NCBI GenBank assembly: GCA_036924285.1
Contig: JAYKYS010000024.1
Coordinates: 930,001-994,000, forward strand
Length of the DNA stretch: 64,000 bases
Direction of reading: 5' to 3'
Origin: Asterella californica
Taxonomy: Eukaryota > Streptophyta > Marchantiopsida > Marchantiales > Aytoniaceae
In this document: one piece after another, positions 23,701 through 33,673 of the stretch
How positions within the stretch are numbered: the stretch's first letter is position 1
Layout: each line of letters opens with the position of its first letter
Notes under the pieces: generated by a model
Database searches by the model: none
What the model was told of the DNA's origin: nothing
What the model saw: the letters and a program-made list of their open reading frames with translations, nothing else
Position numbers and translations under genes: made by a program

Positions 23701-24655
23701 AATACTATAATGTGTTTTTGCTATTTTGAAGAGAACATGTAATACATATAAGCACAAGCTTAAACCTAACATATACAATGATTATCTTTTTTCATTCCAA
23801 ATTTGTCATAGTACGTATGGCTACTATATATCAGATACATTCACTCCTTCCTGTCAAGTCTAATAATAAGTAATGGTGAGCTCATACGAGCTACATTTGA
23901 ACATGCGAGAAAAGATCCGTGAATAGATTTTTACAAATTTTTTGAGATTATAGTGTCTATAAATTGATGAAAACCTTGATGACAAAACCCATAATGAAAC
24001 CCCAAACGAAACCACCAAACGAAAAGAATTAATATGGTTAGAGTTCAAAAGTGCACGGACATCCGATTAGCAAATTTGAACAATGGTGGGAAATTAAAAA
24101 GAGACGTATATTGGACGAGAGACTCCTAACGCTCATGAACTGTCCTACAAATGATTATATCGCAGTGTATCTAGCCTTGCTGTTTATGATGCAAACTTCA
24201 AGGGAGCGAGGACATTGTGATAGAAAGTGATGTCTGAACGTCCGACCGTAGTAGAGTAATTTTCAGATATATATATCAGAAAAGGTATCAGAAAGAAAAA
24301 TATGACAGTAAAAGTTTTTCTAGGTTAGAACTTCTATAACAAAACTTTGTAATACAAAACATTATATATTGTGGGAGTCAAACTCATGATGACTCCCACA
24401 ATATATAATCATTCAGAAGTGACTTGTAGAAGTGAGAACGCGTGATGGAACAAACAAATATACAAAAAAAGCTAACAAAACAGATGCGGACTTTAAGAAC
24501 TAGAAAGTGAGCAACATAAAAAAGTCTTCACTTGTATGAAGTTAACTATATCTCTAACTCATGCATTCAATCTGGTTCAATCTATTCGGTTATGTTACTT
24601 TTACTCTTTTGTTATTTTGAATTCTTGTACCTTCTAGCTCTCTTGAGTATATCCT
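23701..24655. other. AT-rich spacer with a perfect hairpin
   Basis: No coding sequence recognised. Contains the 20-bp perfect inverted repeat listed separately at 24361-24409. Confidence 0.5.
24361..24409. repeat. Perfect 20-bp inverted repeat, 9-nt loop
   Basis: ATTATATATTGTGGGAGTCA (24361-24380), a 9-nt loop and its exact reverse complement (24390-24409). With no mismatch over 20 bp it is unusual in this decayed DNA. It could be a recent foldback, a small-RNA hairpin or a terminator-like structure; there is no gene nearby. Confidence 0.7.
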
Positions 24656-25425
24656 AAGAAAAATGAATAGCAACTTGAATGCCATGCAGGCTCACAAGTT
24701 GAGAGTGATGAAGTTTACTTGCAAATGGTTCTCCGCACAAGAACACATGACCTGCCTACACTCCGTCGAATGTCAGTTTTGCATCTGCAAGGACCGAAAA
24801 GTAGTCCGCCTGCTTCTTGTTTCTTCTAAGCGCTTCCTCGATGAGTGCACTCTTTCCATCTCCCGTCTATTTTGTATGCTCTACATCTATCCTCTCTAGA
24901 ATGATGTTCACTTGAAGTAGATCCATCATATCTTTAAAGTTATCATCATTCAGATCACTCGCATTGCGGAGGTCCAAATCTCTAATCGATGTGTTTCTAC
25001 GCAGATGAGAAAAAAGATTTTTCCATCCGTCCTTGAAACTGCTTCTACCATGATATATCTCCAACTTCTGCACCAAGGAGTTAGAAGTCAACTTGTCTAC
25101 AAATGATATAAAGTTTTGGGTGTCTACATCAACATAAGAGATGGTTAACTCCTTTAACCAGGTAGAAGTTCTCGTCGAACTAACGGCTCTTTCTAGGAAA
25201 ACAAGCTTTGGAGAAGCGCTCGAATGTCGAATCAGTCAAAGTGAAAGTAAAGAGATACGCGTAACAGAGAGCTTTTTTGACCAGCGTTCCATACTTTTGT
25301 AAGATTATTTTTCATCGCTTTCATCTCTTGTTCTGACCGGTCCTCGACCCTGTGATCAATCTGGAATTGAAGTAATGTGGGTGGATGTAGAAGACTTCTT
25401 CCTATACTTTCATTCATCTAGACTA
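24655..25425 (-). pseudogene. LRR-Roc (ROCO-type) GTPase, broken fragment
   Basis: Read right to left, several frames give the parts of one protein in order. First a start-proximal stretch (25417-25232, HPPTLLQFQIDHRVEDRS), then leucine-rich repeats of the ribonuclease-inhibitor kind (about 25200-24867: WLKELTISYVDVD, VDKLTSNSLVQKLEIYHG, NTSIRDLDLRNASDLNDDNF, MMDLLQVNIILERIDV). Next is the linker ALIEEALRRNKKQADYFSVL with the following AKLTFDGV (about 24850-24745), and finally a P-loop-like GEPFASK (about 24720), where related proteins have GSPxAGKT. A stop after TFDGV and several frameshifts make it dead. Roc switch regions, COR and anything beyond are missing. The family assignment rests on the LRR-linker-P-loop order, recalled from large plant ROCO families in seedless plants. 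Confidence 0.65.
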
Positions 25426-26200
25426 CACTGAGTGAAAATCTTACTAAAGTTTTCATTCAAGGACGAAAAAATAAAAATAGAGGTGATGTTGCCGCCTATA
25501 AGACTAGCCAATGCTTGTGTTGTTACTCCTCCCTTATTCTTTATGAGCTCTAGACATTCTAGAACGAGATATGATCATGTTGCACACTATATCGCTATGA
25601 AACCGCCAAGGAGAGAGAAAGAAAATAAGATCCGGAGAAATGGCTAACGAATAGCCCCGCTATTCCGGTGCAAGCGTAAGTTCTTAGTTAATTCCCTTAT
25701 CGCAATGAAGTACGGTAAAGGATACCATCCAGATATAAATCCCAGGTTGTGTTGTAAGATTAGAGTGGATAATCTTAATTCATACCGCCAGCCCCTGATT
25801 AGGTTCCATTCAGATTAAGGTTGCGCCTTGTTTATTCTTAACATTCTTGTTATTTGATTTTTAGCATCAAAGTAATCTCTCTTTCCTAAGATTTGCTGAA
25901 CTAAGTTCACCTGAAGAGGTTGCTTATGCTTGCAAACGATGTTAGTACGTTACAGAGAGCTCTTTGTACAAACAAACAGCCGAGCAAAGACCACGAATCA
26001 TCCGTTGGTGTGTCTTTCACTAGCATTCGGCTCGGTTACGTGAACCAAGAACAAATCGCTTTTCAAAAACTTAACGAAACTATTTATGAACTAAATCGTT
26101 TTGAAATAACTGTTCTTGAATCTAATCGTTTACTAAAAACTTAACACAAACTGTTTAAGAAATATTTTGAATTGCATCTTTAATTAGCTTTTAAATACCT
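25426..26200. other. No gene; part resembles flank at 7.9 kb
   Basis: 25830-25970 is similar to 7911-8035 (ATTCTTGTTATTTGATTT, then AGAGCTCTTTGTACAAA). Open frames at 25432-25647 and 25920-26144 have no family features. Confidence 0.5.
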
Positions 26201-27837
26201 TTTTTCAGTAAACCTTTAGTTTTTATTATAACATAATAACATAAGATAGTATTTATAATATTATAATCATCAGTTTATTATTCATATAATATTATGATCA
26301 GAAAAAAATTATGATCAAATTATATTATTTTCCTCTTGGGACTATAGATTCTGAATGAATCGTTTACAATCATCTACTTTGGAAATTTGACCGTTAAAAC
26401 ACATTCATGTGGTAAAAGCGGTTCGTTTCAAAACCAAATCATATTCAAAACTCTAAACCGAACTGTTCTGTACGGTTCCGGACTAGACCCAGCCGACTCC
26501 TATACCTCACCTCTCAATCCTCACTAGCAACAGCGAGATTGAAGCTTGAACCTATAAGGCTAGATCTCCATTGTTTTTAAATTAGTGCATTATTTTGAAT
26601 AATGTGGTAGTCTCAGCCAATCAACTTAGAAAAGTCTTCCTGCAATTTCCTACATAATATGGTGATCTGAACCTAATCAGTGCCTTAAACCTCGAGTTTG
26701 ATTATAAAAGCATAAAATCGAATATTCTTTTTTCCCCTTGTGAATTTTGAGACTGAAGAAACGATTATATTTTGCTCGAAGAAACTTAGAAATATTCATT
26801 TTAGCATTTCTCTGTCAGTATTCAATAGTTTATTTTTAAATGAATCATAATTTGTAAAGGGAGTGAATAGTTTTAAACTGATTCCTTATTTTCTAGATTC
26901 TAAGTTGTGATGAAGACTTAATTCACCAAAACCATTTTCTGTACTACGTTTAAATTTCTCTGAAAGCAAACCTGTGAAATAAGGTCTTCTGGGCCACCCG
27001 GAGCAACTGTAGTCAGACTCAGGCTTCAATCGTAAAACCAAAGAGATTTCAAGAAGGGCGATCCCGAAGACCTCGCTGCGTGTAACCGGACCATCGATTG
27101 ACAAATGTCAGCATAATATATTTCTCATTATATGTTTCACAGTCATTCGAAATGAATGAACGAAAATGAAAACTTCTAATTCTAGTTTCCGGGACCATCT
27201 CGGAATTTTCCTGTCTCGTAAACTAAATCTCAATTTCCGAGGTATATACCAAATATGCATGCAATATTAACTTCTGAGACACTTTTATTTGTTATATTAT
27301 CGAAGAAATATATAAATATTAAATAAAAATCTCTATACTAATTTGACACAAAAGATCAAAGTATCTCTATATATGAAATGTCGGACAGACCTGGAGATGC
27401 TTGGAGATCCTTGCATAATCCATAAGGGAAGGCAGGTAGAACAAAAATTATATAAATAATGAATAAAAATTCATAAGATCTCTAATATTAAATGTTAAAT
27501 AAACCCAGAAACGCGGGGAGATCTCGACATCATCCAAAAGGGAGAGTAAATAAGACACGTTTCAGTAAGTATATATGCGAAAGACTAAAAACAGAGAACC
27601 ACATAACTTATGAGATGTTCACTTTATTATCCTACCCTTACTAAGGGAAGGTTAGGTAGTAAGTTAAACTACATGCATATCTTATCTTCTGGACTTGGGA
27701 AGAGAGTGAAATTATTATGTTCTATCGGTTATGCATTGCACCGTACGGTCATGATAAACTTTACCAGAAAATTGTTTGATCACACCTTCAGTAAGTTATT
27801 CGAGCTTTATCGCACCTCTTTGACTATGTATTGCTTG
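26201..27837. repeat. ELIP3 distal downstream duplicated block
   Basis: 26270-26580 is similar to 33960-34280 and 61020-61330 (a tract of TTATTATTCATAT type, GGGACTATAGATTC, GCCGACTCCTA). It is the far 3' side of the ELIP duplication unit. The frame 26886-27104 (minus) has a diverged counterpart elsewhere and is not coding by any sign I can see. Confidence 0.65.
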
Positions 27838-28075
27838 ATCACACCCTTAACTAGTTAGACAATAAAAATAATCATTTTGTTTTATCGCTTATCATTTCAA
27901 TACTTAATGTACTACTTTATTACACTCTAATTACTTAGACAATAAAACTAATCAGTTTATTTTGTCGTTTATCATTTCAGTACTTGATGTATTGCTTTAT
28001 CACACTTTTAACTGGTTAGACAATAAAACTTATCATTTTGTTTTGTCATCTATCATTTCAATACTTTCAACCGTG
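27838..28075. repeat. 80/81-bp tandem repeat, about three copies
   Basis: The phrase TTAGACAATAAAA occurs at 27855, 27935 and 28016, each followed by ATCATTTTGT-like and TTATCATTTCA-like sequence and CACAC(C/T)(C/T)T. A weaker fourth copy precedes it. AT-rich and non-coding. It lies in the 3' flank of ELIP3 and has no counterpart in the ELIP4 and ELIP5 flanks. Confidence 0.75.
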
Positions 28076-28259
28076 ATTGAATACTTTTACCATTCAAAAA
28101 CTTTTAATTAAGGACAAGTCAGACTAAACATGCTCAGTCAATACCACAAAATTACTTGTTTCACTGGCAATAGCTAGTCAATGGTGTGATCAAACAAATT
28201 TCTGTAAACTCCACTACAAGACTAGATGTACTGTAACGGAAAGATCTAATGATTGTGAC

Positions 28260-29470
28260 CTAGCCAAGGGTCAAGTGTCAGAGAATGTCCGAGCATGAAT
28301 AATGTGCACACACTTTCGATTATACTTTAAACCTGTAAAGTATTTTACAAGAGTGACAGGAATGGTTTCCGAGAAAAGTTGAGCCCTAGTACTAGCGTCA
28401 ATCAAGAGTACAGTAGAGCTGCATTCTCAAGTCCCGTCAAGGGTGCGCTTTTTCTACGTTCGCGTTTACGTGTACAGAAACATGACCGGAGTTAGTGGAA
28501 CTCCGGCGACTGAGGTCAAGGCGAAAAGTCTGTTCGTGTTTCACTTGTTAGAGAAGATGTCCAGTAAGAAATTCAAAATGATTACCCTCGCGCCAGACGT
28601 ATTGTAAAGAATTGCGTCCCCTGGGTCCGAAGGACCCCAAAGCCAGACTTTTCTTGTCCGACAGGGACCAGACTTTGGGTTTGTCGGAATACTGTCCGAC
28701 AGACGCCGGGACTTTCAGACAAAAAGAGAAAGGAAAAACCGGGACTTTCAAGAAAAGGAAAAACTGAAAGGTTTTTTGTTGTTGAGTTTTAACCCACAAA
28801 CGAGGGTCAAAACCGATCACTACTGATGCGAGAATTTGAGTTTAGCGTTCTTCCGGTTCGTGACCAGATTGCCTGAAATTTCCCTATCGGTCGTTTCTTC
28901 TCAGAACAACGCGAGAAACAAAATCGAGGACAAGCGCCAATTTGGTGACGAAAACGCGAACGCACAGGTGAACCATGTCAAAGCAGATTCAGAGAGCTAA
29001 CAGCTTTAGCGATGACTTCACCTCATTACTGGCTTTGAGGCAGTACAGGTGCATACTCGAGTAGGGCCGATGCATAATTCATCTCTTATCGGCTTATCTT
29101 CGATCTCCTCTTCGCACAGTGTCCAAAGTCCATAGATTTCGCGGCAAGCGACAGCAGCGTCTATACATCATGCGCTACATCATATCTTCAGCGCCCATTT
29201 GTGTCTATGACAGACAGTTCATTCATCTCGTTCTGAGCTCACTGTGAGAAGGCTAAGAAAATAGGTATCGAGAAAGTATCATCTACGGACAAAGATGAAT
29301 GATAAGATTGCAGGCATTTGCCCAGAGTCCGCATTTACTGATAGAACGTAGAATACAAAATGAATCAGCTCGACGAGCTCGAAATGGTTCTGTACAGCCT
29401 AGTAATGTACAATTATATATGTAGATCCCTGCACTACTTCTGTCATCTTGTAAGATTCGTTACAAGAAGC
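28260..29470. repeat. ELIP3 proximal downstream duplicated block
   Basis: Closely similar to 35145-36349 and 62260-63296 (landmarks: GCATGAATAATGTGCA, TACGTTCGCGTTTCTGTG-like, ATGACCGG, GCGCCAGACG). Relative to those copies it has about 180 extra bases at 28611-28792, including GGGTCCGAAGGACCC and CCGGGACTTTC twice. 3' UTR sequence lies at 29330-29470. Confidence 0.75.
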
Positions 29471-30312
29471 TTAAAAGAAGTTGGTGAAAACCGGAGCGTG
29501 GATGTAGCTCTCGGTCAGCACTAGAGACAGGAAACCGATCATAGCGAGGCGTCCGTTCCAGCGCTCAGCCCTTGCTGTGAAGGGGCCGAAGCTTCGAGCG
29601 TCAGTGGACTCTCCGTTGAGCATCGGTACGATAGAAGCGTAAGCGATGAGGGGCACAAGCGCGACGTAAAACACCAGCCCCGTTCCTTGAGTGTAGAGCT
29701 GATCGAAAACGGTCAGGCCGCTCATCTTCTCCGCAATGGCAGCCCAGAAGATTCCGACCATAGCCTGGAATCATCACGAACAGCAATGCCAGTTGATTTA
29801 TTACTCAAGAAGCAAGAAGACTTCCACCATGCACAACTGGCTGCAAGGGATCGATGGCTTAATGAGATTGTTAGTATGAGGAAATTATCCACAGAAGCTT
29901 CTGCTGAGGCATTCCTTAAGAAAGTACTCACCAGTCGGCCGTTGATAGTTTCAGGTGCAGCGCCGTCGAACGCGAAGATGCTGCCGATGCTCCTGTCCCC
30001 AGTTTCTGGCCGCCTCTCGACCTCGGGGCGCGGGTAGAAGGATCCCGAATTCGGAACCGCGCCGAATACCGACTGCTTCTCGGACTCATTCGTTTCCTGG
30101 TTCCGCAGGACTTCTTCTCTGGTGATGTCCTTCTTGGTGCTCTTGTCGACTGACTCCCGGATACCTTCGCAGCGGATGCTTCCCATCCTCCGAGTGAACA
30201 CGGGAGCTCCTAGACTCGTGTACCTCACTGTGGATCCCCCGATGCTGGAACCTAGAGGTGCACTCCTCAGTCCTGCTACAGCAGTAGCGCAAGCTGACAT
30301 GGTTGCTGCCAT
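29471..30312 (-). CDS. ELIP: Early light-induced protein (ELIP3), two exons
   Basis: Intact 224-residue ELIP: exon 1 29932-30312, intron 29765-29931 (167 bp, GTGAGT...CAG, phase 0), exon 2 29471-29764. Transit peptide 1-48 (MAATMSACATAVAG...), a charged stretch with ETGDRSIGSIFAFDG before helix 1, helix-1 ETINGRLAMVG, helix-2 GLVFYVALVPLIAYASIVPM, helix-3 ERWNGRLAMIG, C-terminus VFTNFF. The helices anchor it in the thylakoid, where it would hold pigments released in high light. Exon 1 stays open through the intron to 29722, so an unspliced transcript would end with a tail lacking helices 2 and 3; nothing shows this is used. Its promoter module is at 30507-30591. Codon 70 is CGG (Arg), as in ELIP1. 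Confidence 0.93.
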
Positions 30313-30506
30313 TGCTGCCTGTCTCTTTTACTTGACTTGGATGCAAACTCAACCCGACAAGAAGCTGAGAATGGACTTGGAGGCGGTTGCCTACTGTTTG
30401 TGAGGATGTAAAAAGCTCCTGAATGGTATTGATAACTGCTGAATTGTTATCGAAGCGGACTGCAGGCTCAGACTTGCTGTTGTGATAATTGCTTGGAAGA
30501 GTGAGC

Positions 30507-30591
30507 TTAATATAGTTCGGGACTATTCGAACTAAGGGGAGGAGCCTCGCCACTTGTCACGGCCCGGAAGAAAGTTCTTGAAGTCCCACGT
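30507..30591 (-). promoter_or_regulatory. ELIP3 proximal promoter
   Basis: Minus strand: CTACGTGG (CCACGT 30586-30591), CCACTTGTCACGG (30550-30562), the inverted repeat GTTCGGGACTATTCGAAC (30515-30532) and a TATA box altered to CTATATTAAG (about 30507-30516). Two changes mark it off from the other copies: the inverted repeat is one base shorter and the TATA box has TTAAG instead of TAAAC/TAAG. Weaker expression would be an inference only. Confidence 0.7.
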
Positions 30592-31210
30592 AGCCAAAAC
30601 TTTTATTTAGTTGAGAGGACCGGAAAGGAACAGGTATACACTGGATCGAGGAGTGAGGGAAGTCAGTTGGGAACCGCCAGCTGTCGCGGCTGATCACTGA
30701 ATTGAGCAGGGGCGGTGTTCACGCCACCAGCTGTGTCGACGAACTGTGAGATCCTGATTCGAATCGGCGACGGCCGGTAGATACGTCACGACTTCACTCG
30801 TCCTCGTGCATTAGCCATGGAGAAGTGAACTTGGACGTTGCGATGGGTTCTCGAAAGGTTTAGGGTAAGAGTACCGAGAGAAGATAAGGTGCTGAGCTTC
30901 TGAATGTTCTTGTTGGATTTTTATTCAAGCACCTTTTGGACGTTCTCATCGATTTCGGACTTTTTCGATTCCAAGCATTCCGGTTTTCTAGGTCCATCTC
31001 TCTTCCGGTTCGTCAGAGGTACCCCAGAGAACTGTCTTTGGTCCACCAAATTTCGCACGTGGTGCCCAGAACTATTTCTCTGCATGTTGTATTCCAATTT
31101 TAGATCTCACCCTTGATTCCGTTGGACTCCCTGAAATTTGACAGCTGAACCCGAACCGGTACTCTAGAAAGAACAGAGGCAAAGCGATCGTTGTAGAAAT
31201 TCTCAAAGTC
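30592..31210. repeat. ELIP3 upstream duplicated block
   Basis: Matches 37467-38000 almost throughout and, more distantly, the ELIP1 and ELIP2 upstream blocks (GCGACGGCCGGT, GGGTTCTCGAAAGGTTTAGG, CCGGTTTTCTAG). Similarity ends near 31210, short of the GTATCTAGATAC palindrome seen in other copies. Confidence 0.75.
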
Positions 31211-31750
31211 CGTTAGGATGGTAAAGGGGATAGTCAGACAAAGGAGAAGGTAATTGAGTCATGTATATATACATCAGCCTCTTCCAAGTTCGGAAGAGGG
31301 GAATATCCAAAGAGTTTTAATTGATCACGTAACCCTTCTGGTGGAAAAGGTTAGGTGATAAATTAAAGTTTATAGAAAATATATTTGTTTATAAAACTGA
31401 AAGGAAGACTTATGATTACTGAAGCGCGTTTTCACGTACAATACATATGAGTTATGTCTGAATTTTACAGCATGTATTTTACATGTCATAGATATATTTA
31501 GATTATAATAAATTTTAAATTTTTTTTATATATCATTTAATTAACATGTTATGTATAAACCTGATCATCTACGTGCATTGTCTGGTCCTCTACTTTCTTG
31601 TAAAACCGAGATCTTTTTTCCATTTTCCTCGCTATCTGCTCTTCATTGTACTGTCTTGGCAAATGATCATCTGAGATTTTCCCTGCTGTGACTTCCACTT
31701 GTCATCTACCCTCAATTTTCGTCTCCAACGCTTAGGATGTATATTCAGAC
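31211..31750. other. AT-rich spacer, no gene
   Basis: No credible coding sequence, and no match to other parts of the window was found. It is the left junction of the shortened Copia copy. Confidence 0.5.
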
Positions 31751-33434
31751 AGAGGAGAAAATGAAACACAAAAACTTCCAATGAATTCTACTTTTCTTTG
31801 AGAGGTTTTCTTTTTCTTTTTCATTAAAAAATAAAAGATAATGTCAAATTAAATGAAGAGTTTAAAAATTAACTAGTGTGTTTAGATGAACCCAAAAAGA
31901 ACAAAAGAATATGTCAAATAACACGAGTAGAAATTATGAAAATACGATATGGAATATTTGTTTGATTTAACCCAAGTGAAGAACAAATATAAATTCTCGT
32001 CAATACAATCTATCAGAACTTTTTATGTTAAATATTGTAGATGATAAAGACTGACATAAGAGACAGAAAATCAACAATACACTCATAATTACTGGATAGA
32101 AAACAAATTTTCAATCATCTCTTTTTCTCATTAACATTATTTTATCAACAAAGTAGAACAAAGTATATTTTTTCACATTATGATGAAATATCAGACTCTT
32201 GATGTTGAAGTCTATTATCAATATTCAAATTCTTCATTTGTATATTGATTAATAGTTTATATTTCTTACTCATTTACTTTGTAGATAAATATTATTTTCT
32301 ATTTGTGTTAACTCTTGAGACTGTCAATTTTTCGAAGGTTTTCTATGGACAGCACTACGTGCTAAATGCTACATGACTCATTTTACATATCGAGTTCCAT
32401 ACCCCTAGTACAAATAAGTTGAAAACTTGACGTTACTCCATCAGATCATGGTGCTCTCAAAGATGGAGGATGAACAATAATACTACCGAAGTAGATGAAG
32501 AAGAGTGAACTATGTCAACTTGAGAATGTTGGACGGAGAAATAGGCATAACGGCAAGTACATAATCATTTGTACGTTGAAACCAAGATTTTTTCTCATAA
32601 AGAACCACATCTCAGCTAATAAAGAGCTTGTGGGAAGTGAAACTATAACATCTATATCCCTTTTGCTCAGAAGCATAGTCAAGAATAAACACTTCGTAAG
32701 TTTTTCCCGATGAACATGGACGAAACAAACACAATCAAAGACCTTAAGAGCAAAAAGGTCTGATTTTATCCCTACAAAACTTCCAAAGATATTCTCTGAT
32801 GCCCAACAGCCGTTGGTGCACGGTTTATCAAGTACATAGCAACTCCAATAGCTTCAGCCCAATAACACTTGGGCATGGACATCTCGTTCAACATTGCTAT
32901 GGCTGATTTGCAGTGTGGTGGTTCTTCTTCTCAGTAACTCTATTTTGTTGAGAGGTGTACCCGTAACTTCATGCTTGATGCTTTGTTTTTGTAGAAACGC
33001 ATCAAACAAGTTGGATACGAACTCACCTCTTTCATCCGAATGTAGTCTAAGAATAACTTGGTTATATTTTCAACCAAGATCTTGAAGACCTCAAATACTA
33101 ACCTTACGTTAGATTTAGCCTTCAAGAAGAGATTTTGAGAATTTGGACTAAAACTGAGTGGAAGACCTTCAAATATGCGGTCAAAGCTCCATTGATCTAA
33201 AAACAAGTTGCTCCAAATGAGCAAAAAATTGCAGGGTTAATTAATTCATGGCAGCTGAACAACACTGAAAATGTCAAAAAAAATCATTTTATCTTCAAAA
33301 CCTACTCCGAAGATCTTGATTCATCCAAGATGACAAAGTACAGTAAAAGACACAGTACCTCCCTTCACCTTGTACACTCGCTTGCACTCTTGCTAGCAAG
33401 AGCTTTCTCTCAACCTCCTCACACTCTGATATCA
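31751..33434 (-). mobile_element. Internally deleted Copia copy
   Basis: Collinear with 54840-56247 and then, without a gap, with 60130-60446; the 3.9 kb between those points (gag, protease, start of integrase) is missing here. Integrase remnants on the minus strand match: 33224-32940 contains LKAKSNVRLVFEVFKILVE, and 32940-32800 matches the QQNGV-ERKN to YLINHAPT region. The RT/RNase H half and 3' LTR are absent at the left. It is followed by its 5' LTR (33435-33673). Non-functional. Confidence 0.75.
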
Positions 33435-33673
33435 TGTTAAAATAAGCACAACCTCCAAGAAAGGAGCTATTACACTTGAAGAAACTTACAAAGTAGGAGA
33501 GAGAGAATATTCATCAAGAGAAGCAATGAAGGGTCATCAATCCCTCCTGTATATATAGAAAAAAGATACAAAGAGGGTTAGATCTCTCTAATCTACACTA
33601 TACTCTCTACTGAATATAGACCTAATTACAGTACGTGCAACTTAAATAACTAGATCTTGCACATATATTAACA
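33435..33673 (-). repeat. Copia 5' LTR (deleted copy)
   Basis: 239 bp, bounded by TGTTAA and TTAACA. Read on the minus strand it is followed directly by TGATATCAGAGTGT (33434-33421), a primer-binding site complementary to initiator tRNA-Met. It is closely related to 60447-60696 and 50551-50788. The flank after 33673 (CACAATTTCTCTTTACACTT) matches the flank after 60696, so both Copia copies occupy the same duplicated site. Confidence 0.85.

Noticed and set aside
29722..29931. Extension of ELIP3 exon 1 through the intron
   Set aside because: GTGAGT...CAG borders and the restored NGRL-AMVG motif show it is intron; the open frame is chance.
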